Assembly: GCF_030696885.1 (NCBI RefSeq)
Contig: NZ_JAUYRI010000034.1
Span: 1 to 32,489 of the forward strand
DNA length: 32,489 bases
Direction of reading: 5' to 3'
Source of the DNA: Thiobacillus sp.
GTDB taxonomy: Bacteria; Pseudomonadota; Gammaproteobacteria; Burkholderiales; Thiobacillaceae
Positions 14,106-23,618 of this stretch are shown piece after piece. Made by a program: the position numbers and the translations under genes. Each line of letters opens with the position of its first letter. Positions within the stretch are counted from its first letter, which is position 1. Under the pieces are notes generated by a model that was not told where the DNA came from, ran no database searches, and was given only the letters and a program-made list of their open reading frames with translations.

Positions 14106-15531
14106 CGCGCACGCGGTAGATCAGCGTCGTCCTGCCCTCGGCGGGCACGTTCACCTGCCATTGGGCGATACCTGCCGCCGCCTTGGTGTGCGGCTGCGAT
14201 TCCGACACCATGGTCCAGTCGCCCGGCATCGGCTCGCGCACGGTGACGGTGACGGCCTCTGATTTGGCGTTCTTCAGCACGATCTCGTACGCCGATTCGA
14301 ACACGTAGTTGTAGCGGCTGGTACCGGCCAGTTTCTGGAAAGCCGTCTGCTTTTTGTCGGCCGTCACGTCGAAAGCATCGCCCAGTTTCAGGCGCACGGT
14401 TTCATTCTTCGGCGTGTGGTCGATGCGGTCCTCACCGACGAATTGCGCATTGCCATGGCTGTCCTTCTTGTACAGGCGGATCACGCCACGCGGCAGCGGA
14501 ATGCCGAGACCGTCGCCTGTGTTGTCGAACTCGACGAACACACCCACCTTGATTTTCTGTCCGAGTTCACCGTGCTGGCCGGAGTAATAATAGTTCGCCC
14601 CTTCGAGCAGGAATTCCTTCTTAACAGGCACCCGCGCGGCGGCCATCAGCGCCACCTGCTTGGTCTGGTTTTCCGCCAGCGTGGTGGGGCGTTGCAGCGT
14701 GTAGAGGTGGTATTCGAACAGCGATTCCTGCTGCATCTCGGCCGCATCAGCAACCTTGGCCGCCATCGTCGCCAGTTCACGCGGCTGCGCCTCGCGCACC
14801 CGGTTGAGGTCGCCCGCCACCAACTGGAGCCGGGCGTTGGGATAAGCCGCGCCGCTCTGGTTGGTGAGCGTCACCCAGCCGTTGAGGTCGAGCCGGTCGT
14901 CGGTGGCATTGAGTTCGGCCACATAGTCGGCGCGCCACGACAGGCCGCCGGTCAGGTAGGACAGTTCCAGGTTCTGCAGACCCGCCGCCGGATTGACCAG
15001 CGAGATCACCAGCGTGGGTTTGTCACGCAGAGTGGCGGGCACGCCGGAAAACGCGAGCCGGCCTGGCACGCCGGTTTCGACGCGGTCGGCGAACTGCAGC
15101 ACGACGCCGCCGTTGGTCGCCAGCACGGTGGCGGCCTCGCGGGTTTCCGCGCCCGTGGCGGGATTCACCCGGATCACCGTGACTTCACGTCCGATATATT
15201 TTTCAAGCAATTTTTCCGGCGTCAGCAGGTCGAAATCGAAGTTCTGCTCCAGCAGCCGAAAGCCGGCGGGGTTCGACAGGTTGCGCAACTGGGCCGTTTC
15301 GGGGCGCATCCGCGCCGACACCTCGCGCCAGGCCAGCAGGCTGGCATCGCGCGCAAGGCGCACCCGGCGCGTATCCTTCACCAGCGCCAGATCGTCGTTG
15401 TAGATCGTGACCGCGACACCCTGCTGGTCGGATGCGGTGCTGACCACTTCGTCGCGCGGCGCCGCCCAGCTGGAGAAGGACGCGGTGAACAGCCCGACGA
15501 TAAGCGGGGTCAACAAGGTGTGCTTGTTCAT
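14095..15531 (-). CDS. Secreted DUF4139-domain protein
   Basis: From ATG 15531 (CAGGAG at good spacing) the product has 478 residues; an upstream in-frame start would add 12. A signal peptide (LLTPLIVGLFTASFSSWA) precedes an N-terminal region (VAVTIYNDDLALVKDTRRVRL) and a DUF4139 domain (about 195-478) with GGLSWRADYVAELN, LNGWVTLTNQSGAAYPNARLQLVAGDL and the C-terminal beta-rich stretch YEIVLKNAKSEAVTVTVREPMPGDW. These proteins are predicted periplasmic or surface beta-rich proteins of unknown function. The gene stands alone and converges on pgi with an 11-bp overlap, so its terminator, if any, lies inside pgi. Confidence 0.85.
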   Translation of the reverse strand: MNKHTLLTPLIVGLFTASFSSWAAPRDEVVSTASDQQGVAVTIYNDDLALVKDTRRVRLARDASLLAWREVSARMRPETAQLRNLSNPAGFRLLEQNFDFDLLTPEKLLEKYIGREVTVIRVNPATGAETREAATVLATNGGVVLQFADRVETGVPGRLAFSGVPATLRDKPTLVISLVNPAAGLQNLELSYLTGGLSWRADYVAELNATDDRLDLNGWVTLTNQSGAAYPNARLQLVAGDLNRVREAQPRELATMAAKVADAAEMQQESLFEYHLYTLQRPTTLAENQTKQVALMAAARVPVKKEFLLEGANYYYSGQHGELGQKIKVGVFVEFDNTGDGLGIPLPRGVIRLYKKDSHGNAQFVGEDRIDHTPKNETVRLKLGDAFDVTADKKQTAFQKLAGTSRYNYVFESAYEIVLKNAKSEAVTVTVREPMPGDWTMVSESQPHTKAAAGIAQWQVNVPAEGRTTLIYRVRVRY

Positions 15532-15636
15532 GAGTGGCTCCTGGCCTGGCAATAACTGAATATTCAAGATGACGGATACGTGCCCAACAATGACGCTCGG
15601 CGCTAAAATGATCGTACCATCCTCGCAGGAAACACC

Positions 15637-16935
15637 ATGAGCTCAGACGACCCCCGTCCTTCGCAAATCGCCGGCGGCGGCATCAACACCGGGGAAGCGG
15701 AGCAGCCCGTGGTGGTCACGCAAATGCTCGGCATCGACAACAACAGCCCGGCCCGCGAGGATACGCTGCGGGCACGCTTCCTGTCGTTCGACCCCCTGTT
15801 CGACTCAGCTTCCAATCTGGTGGCGCATCAGCTGGTATTGCGCGGACGCGCCGCGCCCGCCGACGCGCCGGCCGAGCTGCGCCAGATGGAAGAGGACATG
15901 CTGCTGACCGGCCTCTATTCCCTGACCCAGGGCGGCCTGAGCGGCAAGTTTCCGCTGCTGGTTCGAATCAGCGCCGGGGTGCTGTTCAGCGACGTGCCAC
16001 GGCAGATCAATCATCGCCAGGTGATCTGGTGCGTGGAAATCGACAACGAGCAGCACCTCGGTCGCGCGCTGGCCCTGCAGGATGCCGGCCTGACCTTCTG
16101 CCCCACGCTGAACCGTCACAATGCGGTCGTTCAGGAAAGCGCGGGGGCCTGGCGCTACCTGAACTACCATGCCGACGAGACGCCGCCCAAGGTGTCCGCC
16201 CGCCTGATCGTGGACGGGGTTCAGCACGCCCAGACCCAGGCCCGCTGGCCTGACAACGCCTGGTTCAAGGGCAGCTTCTTTTCGGGAGACACCCAGCCCC
16301 AGGCCGAAATCATCACCCATGATCACGCCGTGCAGCTGGATCTGCTGGCCATCGCTTTGCGCGAATCGACCGATACCCTGGTGCAGTTCTTCCGACTCAA
16401 CCCCGACATGGCGCCGCGCCTGCTCGCCATTGCCAACTCCCAGGCCGGTGGCCTGAGCCGGCCCGCCGAATCGGCCGCCCACGCGCTGGTGATGCTGGGG
16501 CCGCAACGCGCCAGCCGGATTGCCGCGCTGCTGGCGCTGACCGGCAAGGAACCGACCGAGGCCAGCCGCCACTATGCGGTCACTGCCCTCACGCGCGCCC
16601 TTTTCATGGGCAAGGTGACCCGTCTCGGCTCGCACGCGGACAACGCGGCCGCCGCGTTCGAAATCGGCCTGCTGTCGATTGCGCCGCATGCGCTGGCGCT
16701 GCCGATGGAAACCCTGATCCGCCGGCTGGGCCTGTCGGCGACCAACGCACGCGCGCTGAGTGCCCACCCCTCGCCCGAAGGTGCGATGCTGCAGCTGACC
16801 TACGCCTGCGAGAACAACGACGTGGACACGTTGACCCGGCATGCCCGGCAGCTCGAATTGCCGATGCACCAGATCTCGGTGGCCTACCTCGACGCCATGA
16901 TCGCGGCCTCGGCACTCGACGCAGCCCTGCATTGA
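15637..16935 (+). CDS. Degenerate EAL plus HDOD domain signalling protein
   Basis: 432 residues, AGGA upstream of the ATG. After a disordered N-terminus (1-45), residues about 46-225 resemble an EAL phosphodiesterase fold (FLSFDPLFDSASNLVAHQLVLRGR; LLVRISAGVLFSDVP; VIWCVEIDNEQHL), but the catalytic Glu of EAL, the metal-binding Asp pair and the late Lys and Glu are not recognisable, so c-di-GMP hydrolysis is unlikely. Residues about 230-430 form an HDOD domain (LLAIALRESTDTLVQFFRLNPDMAPRLLAIANSQAGGLSR..SAAHALVMLGPQRASRIAALLAL). The pair is the YuxH-like arrangement, known as a signalling adaptor. A -10-like TAAAAT lies at 15604-15609. Confidence 0.8.
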   Translation: MSSDDPRPSQIAGGGINTGEAEQPVVVTQMLGIDNNSPAREDTLRARFLSFDPLFDSASNLVAHQLVLRGRAAPADAPAELRQMEEDMLLTGLYSLTQGGLSGKFPLLVRISAGVLFSDVPRQINHRQVIWCVEIDNEQHLGRALALQDAGLTFCPTLNRHNAVVQESAGAWRYLNYHADETPPKVSARLIVDGVQHAQTQARWPDNAWFKGSFFSGDTQPQAEIITHDHAVQLDLLAIALRESTDTLVQFFRLNPDMAPRLLAIANSQAGGLSRPAESAAHALVMLGPQRASRIAALLALTGKEPTEASRHYAVTALTRALFMGKVTRLGSHADNAAAAFEIGLLSIAPHALALPMETLIRRLGLSATNARALSAHPSPEGAMLQLTYACENNDVDTLTRHARQLELPMHQISVAYLDAMIAASALDAALH

Positions 16936-16944
16936 GCGCGTAAA

Positions 16945-16965
16945 ATGGCGGTTTTTTCCCGCCAT
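16945..16965. repeat. Hairpin with T-rich loop before the exonuclease gene
   Basis: ATGGCGG (16945-16951) pairs with CCGCCAT (16959-16965) around a TTTTTTC loop. The -10-like TAAAAT at 16942-16946 region abuts it. It sits in the 36-bp gap and could weaken read-through from the upstream gene or shape the leader of the next. Confidence 0.4.
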
Positions 16966-16971
16966 CGCGCC

Positions 16972-17748
16972 ATGCACCCCACCCTGGTTTTCGACATTGA
17001 AACAATCCCTGACCTCGCCGGCTTTGCCGCCGTCAACGGCATCGACGAAGCGGGGCTGCCGCAGGGCGAGCTGGCCGAAATGGCGCTGCTCGCCCGCCGC
17101 CAGAAAACCGGCAGCGACTTCATGCCGCACCATCTGCATCGCATCGTCGCGATTTCCTGCACCCTGCGCAGCAGTGACCAGCTAAAGGTCTGGTCGCTGG
17201 GCGAGCCCGACAGCAGCGAAGCCGAGCTGATCCAGCGCTTCTACGACGGCATCGAGCGCTACACCCCGCAACTTGTTTCCTGGAATGGCGGCGGCTTCGA
17301 CCTGCCGGTGCTGCACTACCGCGCGCTGATCCACGGCGTGGCGGCAGCGCGCTACTGGGACTGGGGCGACGACGACAAGGAATTCAAATGGAACAGCTAC
17401 CTGGGCCGCTATCACACCCGTCACCTTGATCTGATGGACGTGCTGGCGATGTTCCAGCCGCGCGCCAACGCGCCGCTCGACCAGATGGCCAAGCTGTGCG
17501 GCTTTCCCGGCAAGCTGGGGATGGACGGTTCCAAGGTGCTGCAGGCTTTCCAGAACGGTGAAATCGACGCCATCCGCAACTACTGCGAAACCGACGTGAT
17601 GAACACCTGGCTGGTTTATCTGCGCTTCCAGAAAATGCGCGGCACGCTCACTGAGGCGGCCTACGCGGCCGAAATCGAACTCGCGCGCAACACCGTGCAA
17701 GCCCACCCCGCGGCGCACTGGCAGGAATTCCTGGCGGCCTGGGCATGA
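16972..17748 (+). CDS. PolB-like 3'-5' exonuclease
   Basis: From ATG 16972 the product has 258 residues. Acidic catalytic motifs of the DnaQ-like fold are in order: FDIETIPD (D8, E10), [12 protein letters not shown] (D110) and [17 protein letters not shown] near residue 210, with an intervening [15 protein letters not shown]. This fits the predicted PolB-like exonuclease family (exonuclease domain alone, no polymerase). It would degrade DNA from 3' ends in the cytoplasm using two metal ions. The stop overlaps the rlmD ATG (ATGA), so the two genes are co-translated. Confidence 0.85.
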   Translation: MHPTLVFDIETIPDLAGFAAVNGIDEAGLPQGELAEMALLARRQKTGSDFMPHHLHRIVAISCTLRSSDQLKVWSLGEPDSSEAELIQRFYDGIERYTPQLVSWNGGGFDLPVLHYRALIHGVAAARYWDWGDDDKEFKWNSYLGRYHTRHLDLMDVLAMFQPRANAPLDQMAKLCGFPGKLGMDGSKVLQAFQNGEIDAIRNYCETDVMNTWLVYLRFQKMRGTLTEAAYAAEIELARNTVQAHPAAHWQEFLAAWA

Positions 17749-19043
17749 ATCCGGTTGTCGATATTGTCGCCCTCGACCACGAGGGCCACGGCGTCGCGCG
17801 CGTCGACGGCAAGGTCACTTTCGTCGATGGCGCGCTGGCGGGCGAACGCGCGGAAATCGCGATCTATCGCAAGCACGCCAAATACAACTCGGCCAACGCC
17901 GTCGCCATCCTGAAATCCAGCGCGCAGCGTACCGACCCGCGCTGCCGGTATTTCGGCCGCTGCGGGGGCTGCTCGATGCAGCATCTGGAAGCCGGCGCGC
18001 AGGTGGCCGCCAAGCAGCGCGTGCTGGAGGAAAACCTCGCCCGAATCGGCAAGGTCAAACCCGAGGTGATGCTGTCCGCGCTGCACGGCCCGAGCTGGGC
18101 ATACCGCACTCGCGCCCGGCTGTCAGCACGCTGGGTCGACAAGAAAGGTGGCGGGCTGGTCGGCTTTCGCGAAAAGCGCTCCAGCTACATCGCCGACATG
18201 GCGAGCTGCGAAGTACTGACTCCGGACGTCTCGGCACTGATCCAGCCGCTGCGCGAGCTGATCAACGAGCTGTCGAACGCCGACCGCATCCCGCAGATCG
18301 AAGTGGCCGTCGGCGAGCACGTCACCGTGCTGGTGTTCCGTCTGCTCGAACCGTGGACCGACGACGATGCCGCACGCGTGCGGGCGTTTGCCGACCGGCA
18401 TGGGGTACAAATCTGGGCGCAGGCCAAGGGGCCCGACACTGTCCGTCCGTTCTGGCCCGAGATCGCTCCCGAGCTCAGCTACAGCCTGCCCGAATTCGGC
18501 CTGGTGATGCCGTTCCGGCCCACCGACTTCACCCAGGTCAACGTTGCCATCAACCGCGCGCTGGTCAGCCGCGCAATGCGGCTTCTGGATCCGCAGCCGG
18601 GCGAACGCATCGCCGACCTGTTCTGCGGCCTGGGCAACTTCACCCTGCCGATTGCAAAAAGCGGCGCCGAGGTAGTGGGCATCGAAGGCAGCAGCGAACT
18701 GGTCGCGCGCGCACGCGAAAACGCGCTGCACAACACACTGCCCAATGCCCGCTTCGCGGTCGACAACCTGTTCGAGATGACGCCGGAAAAATTCGCCGCG
18801 CTGGGCCATTTCGACAAGCTGCTGATCGATCCGCCGCGCTCCGGCGCCATCGAAGTCGTCAAATCGCTGCCGGAGGCAGGCGGGCCCGCGCGCATCGTCT
18901 ATGTTTCCTGCGACCCCGCCACCCTGGCGCGCGACGCCGAGGTGCTGGTGCACGTCAAGGGCTACCGGCTGATGGCCGCCGGCGTCGCCAACATGTTCCC
19001 GCACACGGCGCACGTCGAATCAATCGCACTGTTTGAGCGCTAA
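17745..19043 (+). CDS. rlmD: 23S rRNA (uracil-1939 C5)-methyltransferase RlmD
   Basis: 432 residues, the usual length (E. coli about 433). An N-terminal TRAM domain (about 3-58) is followed by an iron-sulfur motif C67, C73, C76 ([10 protein letters not shown]) with a fourth Cys at 155 (MASCEVL), and a SAM-dependent methyltransferase domain with [23 protein letters not shown] and the catalytic Cys in [12 protein letters not shown] near the C-terminus, ending [10 protein letters not shown]. It methylates uracil in 23S rRNA. RlmC or TrmA-like proteins are the alternatives, but the four-Cys cluster plus TRAM point to RlmD. Confidence 0.95.
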   Translation: MNPVVDIVALDHEGHGVARVDGKVTFVDGALAGERAEIAIYRKHAKYNSANAVAILKSSAQRTDPRCRYFGRCGGCSMQHLEAGAQVAAKQRVLEENLARIGKVKPEVMLSALHGPSWAYRTRARLSARWVDKKGGGLVGFREKRSSYIADMASCEVLTPDVSALIQPLRELINELSNADRIPQIEVAVGEHVTVLVFRLLEPWTDDDAARVRAFADRHGVQIWAQAKGPDTVRPFWPEIAPELSYSLPEFGLVMPFRPTDFTQVNVAINRALVSRAMRLLDPQPGERIADLFCGLGNFTLPIAKSGAEVVGIEGSSELVARARENALHNTLPNARFAVDNLFEMTPEKFAALGHFDKLLIDPPRSGAIEVVKSLPEAGGPARIVYVSCDPATLARDAEVLVHVKGYRLMAAGVANMFPHTAHVESIALFER

Positions 19044-19101
19044 TCCATTAAAATCCCGCTTTTCCGTCCCTAGCCCCCAACTCCTAGATCCCAGCCCCAA
19101 A

Positions 19102-20331
19102 ATGGCACTCATCGTACAAAAATACGGCGGCACCTCGGTCGCCAACGTCGAACGCATCCGCGCCGTCGCGGAGCGCGTCGCCAAATTCAAAATGCTCGGC
19201 CATCAGGTCGTGGTGGTGCTCTCCGCCATGTCGGGCGAGACCAACCGCCTGATCGCGCTGGCGAAGCAGATCCAGGCGACCCCCGACCCGCGCGAACTCG
19301 ACATGATGGTGTCGACCGGCGAACAGGTCACGATTGCGCTCCTGGCAATGGCGCTGAAGGATCTGGGCCTGAAGGCCAAAAGCTACACCGGCGCGCAGGT
19401 GCGCATCCTCACCGACGATGCCTACACCAAGGCGCGCATCCTCAGCATCGACGAAGCCCGGATGCGGGCCGACCTGGATTCGGGCCACGTGGTCGTGGTC
19501 GCCGGTTTCCAGGGCGTCGACGAACAGGGCAACATCACCACGCTGGGACGCGGCGGCTCCGACACCACCGGCGTGGCGCTGGCCGCGGCACTGACGGCCG
19601 ACGAGTGCCAGATCTATACCGACGTCGACGGCGTCTACACCACCGACCCGCGCATCGTGCCCGAGGCACGCCGGCTGAAAACCGTCACCTTCGAAGAGAT
19701 GCTCGAAATGGCGAGTCTCGGCTCCAAGGTGCTGCAGATCCGCTCGGTCGAGTTCGCCGGCAAGTACAAAGTCAAACTGCGCGTGCTGTCCAGCTTTCAG
19801 GACGAAGGCGACGGCACGCTCATCACTTTCGAGGAAAACGACAGCATGGAACAACCCGTCATCTCCGGCATTGCCTTCAACCGCGACGAAGCCAAGATCA
19901 CCGTGGTCGGCGTGCCCGACCAGCCCGGCGTCGCCTACCAGATCCTCGGTCCGGTCGCCGACGCCAACGTCGACGTCGACATGATCGTGCAGAACGTCGG
20001 CCACGCGAACACCACCGACTTCACCTTCACCGTGCACCGCAACGATTTCAACAAGGCGCTTGCCATCGTCAAGGCGACGGCATCGGCCATCGGCGCGCGT
20101 GAAGTCACCGGCGACGACAAGATCGCCAAGGTCTCCATCGTCGGCGTCGGCATGCGCTCGCATGTGGGCGTGGCGCGCAAGATGTTCGAGACCCTGTCGA
20201 AGGAAAACATCAACCTGCAGATGATCTCCACCTCGGAAATCAAGATCTCGGTGGTGGTGGAGGACAAGTACATGGAGCTCGCGGTGCGCGCGCTGCATCA
20301 GGCCTTCGAACTCGACAAGGCCAGCGCCTGA
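19102..20331 (+). CDS. lysC: Aspartate kinase
   Basis: The ATG at 19102 begins [13 protein letters not shown], the canonical start of aspartokinase; 409 residues. The kinase domain (about 1-250) has [39 protein letters not shown] and [18 protein letters not shown]. Two ACT domains (about 265-409) bind lysine and threonine in relatives and cause feedback inhibition. It phosphorylates aspartate at the start of lysine, methionine and threonine synthesis. A -10-like TAAAAT (19049-19054) lies upstream; the leader is pyrimidine-rich and shows no Shine-Dalgarno before the ATG. An internal ATG at 19846 with its own GAGGA matches where the beta subunit begins in some aspartokinases. Confidence 0.97.
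   Translation: MALIVQKYGGTSVANVERIRAVAERVAKFKMLGHQVVVVLSAMSGETNRLIALAKQIQATPDPRELDMMVSTGEQVTIALLAMALKDLGLKAKSYTGAQVRILTDDAYTKARILSIDEARMRADLDSGHVVVVAGFQGVDEQGNITTLGRGGSDTTGVALAAALTADECQIYTDVDGVYTTDPRIVPEARRLKTVTFEEMLEMASLGSKVLQIRSVEFAGKYKVKLRVLSSFQDEGDGTLITFEENDSMEQPVISGIAFNRDEAKITVVGVPDQPGVAYQILGPVADANVDVDMIVQNVGHANTTDFTFTVHRNDFNKALAIVKATASAIGAREVTGDDKIAKVSIVGVGMRSHVGVARKMFETLSKENINLQMISTSEIKISVVVEDKYMELAVRALHQAFELDKASA
19831..19848 (+). promoter_or_regulatory. Possible internal ribosome binding site and start of aspartokinase beta subunit
   Basis: GAGGA (19831-19835) lies 10 bases before an in-frame ATG (19846-19848) that starts [17 protein letters not shown]. In Corynebacterium and Bacillus aspartokinases a smaller beta subunit made of the ACT domains begins at the equivalent place (VEEAVLTGVATDKSEAK in Corynebacterium). 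Translation from here would give 161 residues. Confidence 0.4.
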
Positions 20332-20358
20332 CGGTCACCTAGGAGAGGCGGGGCAGGA

Positions 20359-20724
20359 ATGAGGCCCGCCTATTTCCTGCTCGCCTGGCTTTTCTTCGCA
20401 TTGGGCGCGCTCGGCATGATCGTGCCCGGTCTGCCCACCGTTCCCTTCATGCTGCTTGCCCTGTGGGCATTCTCGAAATCCTCGAAAAGGTTTCACCACT
20501 GGCTGTACACGCACCGGGTATTCGGCCCCTCGCTGCAACAATGGCACGCGCATCACGTCATCCCCCTGAAAGCCAAGATCGTTTCGCTGCTGAGCATGGC
20601 GCTCAGCATGGCCTACATGACCCTGTACGCGAACATGCCGACCTGGCTGCTCTTCGTCACCGCAGCCCTTATGGCATACGGCGCCTGGTTCGTTCTCAGC
20701 CACCCTTCAAAACCGCCCGCGTAA
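20359..20724 (+). CDS. YbaN (DUF454)-family inner membrane protein
   Basis: 121 residues. Hydrophobic helices at about 5-25, 28-40, 72-88 and 92-112. The start MRPAYFLLAWLFFALGALGMIVPGLPTVPFMLLALWAFSKSSKRFHHWL is the YbaN/DUF454 signature (G..G...PgLPTtPF.lla...f..s). GGAGAGG and a nearer GGCAGGA precede the ATG. Function unknown. It follows lysC by 27 bp on the same strand and may be co-transcribed with it, and it is followed directly by the tRNA genes. Confidence 0.87.
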   Translation: MRPAYFLLAWLFFALGALGMIVPGLPTVPFMLLALWAFSKSSKRFHHWLYTHRVFGPSLQQWHAHHVIPLKAKIVSLLSMALSMAYMTLYANMPTWLLFVTAALMAYGAWFVLSHPSKPPA

Positions 20725-20756
20725 ACGTCAAGGTGGCGTCGGGGGCGCGCTTCCGC

Positions 20757-20762
20757 TACAAT
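20757..20762 (+). promoter_or_regulatory. Putative -10 box for tRNA-Ser
   Basis: TACAAT, 12 bases before the tRNA-Ser 5' end, matches the -10 consensus at five of six positions. No convincing -35 at 17 bp was seen, so this is tentative. Confidence 0.4.
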
Positions 20763-20774
20763 GCGCGGCGGTTC

Positions 20775-20868
20775 GGAGACGTGGCCGAGTGGTTGAAGGT
20801 ACTCCCCTGCTAAGGGAGCATACGGGCTTAAACCTGTATCGAGGGTTCGAATCCCTCCGTCTCCGCCA
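20775..20868 (+). tRNA. tRNA-Ser(GCT)
   Basis: Acceptor GGAGACG (20775-20781) pairs with CGTCTCC (20858-20864), followed by discriminator G and an encoded CCA. The anticodon arm CTCCC-CTGCTAA-GGGAG gives anticodon GCT (codons AGC/AGU). The long variable arm (CATACGGGCTTAAACCTGTATC) is the class II hallmark of tRNA-Ser, and the T arm reads GAGGGTTCGAATCCCTC. Complete at 94 nt. Confidence 0.97.
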
Positions 20869-20890
20869 AATCGAATCATGCTTGTCGCAT

Positions 20891-20919
20891 CTGCCATCGA
20901 GGCAAAAAATGCGTATAAT
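20891..20919 (+). promoter_or_regulatory. Promoter of tRNA-Arg
   Basis: A perfect -10 TATAAT (20914-20919) lies 17 bp after CTGCCA (20891-20896), four of six to the -35 consensus. The -10 is 14 bases before the tRNA 5' end, so transcription starts within a few bases of the mature end. Confidence 0.7.
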
Positions 20920-20933
20920 GCGCAACCTTCAAA

Positions 20934-21010
20934 GCGCCCGTAGCTCAGCTGGATAGAGTACTTGGCTACGAACCAAGGGGTCAGGAGTTCGAATCTCTTC
21001 GGGCGCACCA
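20934..21010 (+). tRNA. tRNA-Arg(ACG)
   Basis: Acceptor GCGCCCG (20934-20940) pairs with CGGGCGC (21000-21006), then discriminator A and an encoded CCA. The anticodon arm CTTGG-CTACGAA-CCAAG gives ACG, read as ICG for CGU/CGC/CGA arginine codons. D arm TAGCTCAGCTGGATAGAGTA and T loop TTCGAAT are normal. 77 nt. Confidence 0.97.
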
Positions 21011-21015
21011 TATAA

Positions 21016-21045
21016 AAAAGGGGTTGGCTTAGGCCAGCCCCTTTT
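21016..21045. terminator. Bidirectional intrinsic terminator after the tRNA genes
   Basis: AAAAGGGGTTGGC (21016-21028) pairs with GCCAGCCCCTTTT (21033-21045) with one G-T wobble and a 4-base loop TTAG. It ends the tRNA transcript and, read from the other strand, the signalling operon whose last stop is at 21065. Confidence 0.9.
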
Positions 21046-21064
21046 CCATTTCCGGCGCACGCGA

Positions 21065-23608
21065 TCAGGACGGCCGGTAGGTCTGCAGAAACTGCGTCAT
21101 GTCCTCGGCCGGCAGCGGCCGGCTGATCAGATAACCCTGAATCACGTCGCACTGCAGCGAATGCAGGTAGCGCGCCTGTACATCCTCCTCGACGCCCTCG
21201 GCAATGACTTCCAGACCCAGGCTGTGGCCGAGCGCAATGACGGCCTTGACGATGGAAGCATTGCCGCTGTTGGTCGTCACGTCACGCACGAAGGACAAGT
21301 CGATTTTCAGCTTGTGCACCTCGAGTTGCTGCAGATAGGCCAGCGAGGAATAGCCGGTACCGAAATCGTCGATCGACAGGCGCACGCCCAGCGCCTTTAG
21401 CTCGGACAGTGTCTTGAAGGACTGGTCGCGGTCCGCCAGCACGAAGCTCTCGGTGATTTCCAGTTCGAGCTGCTCCGGGGCAATTCCCGACGCCTGCAGG
21501 GCATCCCTGACCGAGTTGAGCAGGTGGCCTCGGTTCAGCTGCACCGCTGAGACGTTGACCGCGGTCTGCCGGGGGGCGAGCCCGGCGTCGGTCCAACTGC
21601 GGATCTGCTGGCAGGCGGCATGCAACACCCAGTCGCCCAGCATGACCACCAGGCCGCTTTCCTCGGCCAGCGGAATGAAGTCATCGGGCGGAATCAGGCC
21701 GCGCTCGGGATGCTGCCAACGCACCAGCGCCTCGACGCCTACGATCTTCCCGCTGCTCAGGTCGATTTGCGGCTGGTAATGCAGGCGCAGCTCCTGCTGG
21801 TCCAGCGCCTGGCGCAGATCGGCCTCCAGCGCCAGGCGCGCACGCGACCGGCGGGTCATTTCCGGCGAAAAGAAGCGCAGGATCCCGCGCCCATGGGCCT
21901 TGGCCTGGTGCAGCGCCGCATCGGCGCTGCTTTGCAGATTGGCCGCATCGCGGCCATCGTTCGGATACAGCGCAATGCCGATGCTGGCGCCGATGTAGAT
22001 CATGTTGTCGTCGATCGGGAAAGGCTCGCCCAGCGCGTCGATCATGCGCTGGGCGACCAGGTCGATGCCCGACAGGCTCGCTGCATGGTCGACGATGATG
22101 TAGAACTCATCGCCACCGATGCGGGCGATTTCGCTGTTGTCCGGCAACAGGCCCTGCAGGCGTTTGCTCACCTCGATCAGCAGCCGGTCGCCCAGCGTGT
22201 GGCCGAGGCTCTCGTTGATGGCCTTGAAATTGTCGAGATCGAGAAACAGCAGCGCGAACTGGGTCCGGCTGCGTTCGGCATTGAGGACGGCCTGCGCCAG
22301 CAACTGTGCGAACAAAGCACGATTGGGCAGCCCGGTCAGCGGGTCGCGATGCGCGAAGAAATCCAGTTTCTGCTCGGCGCGCTGGCGGTCGGTGATGTCG
22401 CGCAGTGAGCCGCGTAGCCCGATCGGCTGGCCCCCCGCATCAAACACCGGCTTGCACACATGCTCGATCCAGCGCTCGCTGCCGTCGCGGGCGCAAATTC
22501 GGAACAGGTGCGGTCCCGGGGCGGTGCCGGCCGCAGCCGCGGAACGATGCGCCTTCCAGCCGGCCAGATCGTCGGGGTGGATGATTTTTTCCATCAGCCC
22601 CAAATCGACGAAGAAATCCGCCGGCGCATAACCCGATACATCGCGACAGGCCGGCGACACATACAGATAGCTGCTATCCGGCGCCACCCAGTATTCCCAG
22701 TTGGGCGAATAGTCGGCAAGGATGCGGTATTTTTCCTCGCTCTGTTCCAACAGGGCGGTGCGCTGAGCGACCAGGTCTTCGAGGAAATTGCGCAGCCGGG
22801 AAAGCTCGAGCTGGGTGCGCACCCGCGCACGCACCTCATCGACGTCGAAGGGCTTGGTGATGTAGTCGGCCGCGCCGATGCTGAAGCCCCGGACCTTGTC
22901 CTCGGTGGCGTCGACCACGGTGACGAAAATCACAGGGATGCGATTGCCCCTGGGCGAAGCCTTGATGCGCCGACACACTTCGTAGCCGTCCATCTCCGGC
23001 ATCATGATGTCGAGCAGCACGAGGTCGGGCGGGCTCTCGCCCTCGATCAACTCGAGCGCCTTGGCGCCGGAGCGGGCAACCAGGATGCGGTAATCGTCCT
23101 TGAGCGCCTCCAGCAGCTCATGGATGTTCTGCGGCACGTCATCGACCACCAGCAGCGACGGCGGGCGATCCGGATCGCTGTCCTGCGACACGTCGAACAG
23201 CACCGGATTCCTGCGATAACGCTGCAGCTCGAGCTGGGTGCGCACGCGCATGTGCAGCAGTTCCGGGTTGATCGGCTTGGTGATGTAGTCGGCCACGCCC
23301 AGCTGGAGACCGCGCGCCTCGTCGGCCGCCTCAGCCAGCGCCGTCACGAAAATGACCGGAATGTCGGCGGTGGCCGGATTGGATTTGAGATGCGCCAACA
23401 CCGAGTAGCCGTCCATGCCCGGCATCTTGATGTCGAGCAGGATGAGGTCGGGATACGGCTGCTGGCGCGCCAGATCGAGCGCCTTCTCGCCGCTGGTGGC
23501 GGCGGCGATCACATAGTCGTCGCGCAGCACGCTCATCAGCACATGCAGGTTCTCGTTGACGTCATCGACTATGAGGATGCGAGGGCGGCTGGCAACGGCT
23601 TCGGTCAT
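21065..23608 (-). CDS. Response regulator REC-REC-PAS-GGDEF-EAL (c-di-GMP turnover)
   Basis: 847 residues. Two receiver domains (about 9-128, phospho-acceptor D59; and 151-270, D200), both with intact DD, D and K (ITKP) residues, are followed by a short coiled coil (271-292), a PAS/PAC domain (about 293-410), a GGDEF domain (about 415-580, motif GGDEF at 498-502 intact) and an EAL domain (about 595-845). EAL is intact (E626-L628), as are [25 protein letters not shown] and EGVE. The inhibitory I-site (RxxD before GGDEF) is missing (PDNS instead). It may both make and break c-di-GMP. It starts 10 bp after the hybrid kinase stop, so it is the probable phosphorelay target of that kinase. Confidence 0.95.
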   Translation of the reverse strand: MTEAVASRPRILIVDDVNENLHVLMSVLRDDYVIAAATSGEKALDLARQQPYPDLILLDIKMPGMDGYSVLAHLKSNPATADIPVIFVTALAEAADEARGLQLGVADYITKPINPELLHMRVRTQLELQRYRRNPVLFDVSQDSDPDRPPSLLVVDDVPQNIHELLEALKDDYRILVARSGAKALELIEGESPPDLVLLDIMMPEMDGYEVCRRIKASPRGNRIPVIFVTVVDATEDKVRGFSIGAADYITKPFDVDEVRARVRTQLELSRLRNFLEDLVAQRTALLEQSEEKYRILADYSPNWEYWVAPDSSYLYVSPACRDVSGYAPADFFVDLGLMEKIIHPDDLAGWKAHRSAAAAGTAPGPHLFRICARDGSERWIEHVCKPVFDAGGQPIGLRGSLRDITDRQRAEQKLDFFAHRDPLTGLPNRALFAQLLAQAVLNAERSRTQFALLFLDLDNFKAINESLGHTLGDRLLIEVSKRLQGLLPDNSEIARIGGDEFYIIVDHAASLSGIDLVAQRMIDALGEPFPIDDNMIYIGASIGIALYPNDGRDAANLQSSADAALHQAKAHGRGILRFFSPEMTRRSRARLALEADLRQALDQQELRLHYQPQIDLSSGKIVGVEALVRWQHPERGLIPPDDFIPLAEESGLVVMLGDWVLHAACQQIRSWTDAGLAPRQTAVNVSAVQLNRGHLLNSVRDALQASGIAPEQLELEITESFVLADRDQSFKTLSELKALGVRLSIDDFGTGYSSLAYLQQLEVHKLKIDLSFVRDVTTNSGNASIVKAVIALGHSLGLEVIAEGVEEDVQARYLHSLQCDVIQGYLISRPLPAEDMTQFLQTYRPS

Positions 23609-23618
23609 ATCGGGTGGC

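Noticed and set aside
19084..20298. Long minus-strand open frame opposite lysC
   Set aside because: Low-complexity His/Asp/Val-rich product, an antisense shadow of the clear aspartokinase gene.
20775..21010. tRNA pair as an integration site for a genomic island
   Set aside because: No integrase, no repeated tRNA 3' end and no compositional change were seen nearby; the following gene is ordinary chromosomal signalling DNA.
21065..23608. Two receiver domains as a recent tandem duplication or assembly error
   Set aside because: The domains differ widely in sequence although similar in motif order, so an old domain pair is more likely.
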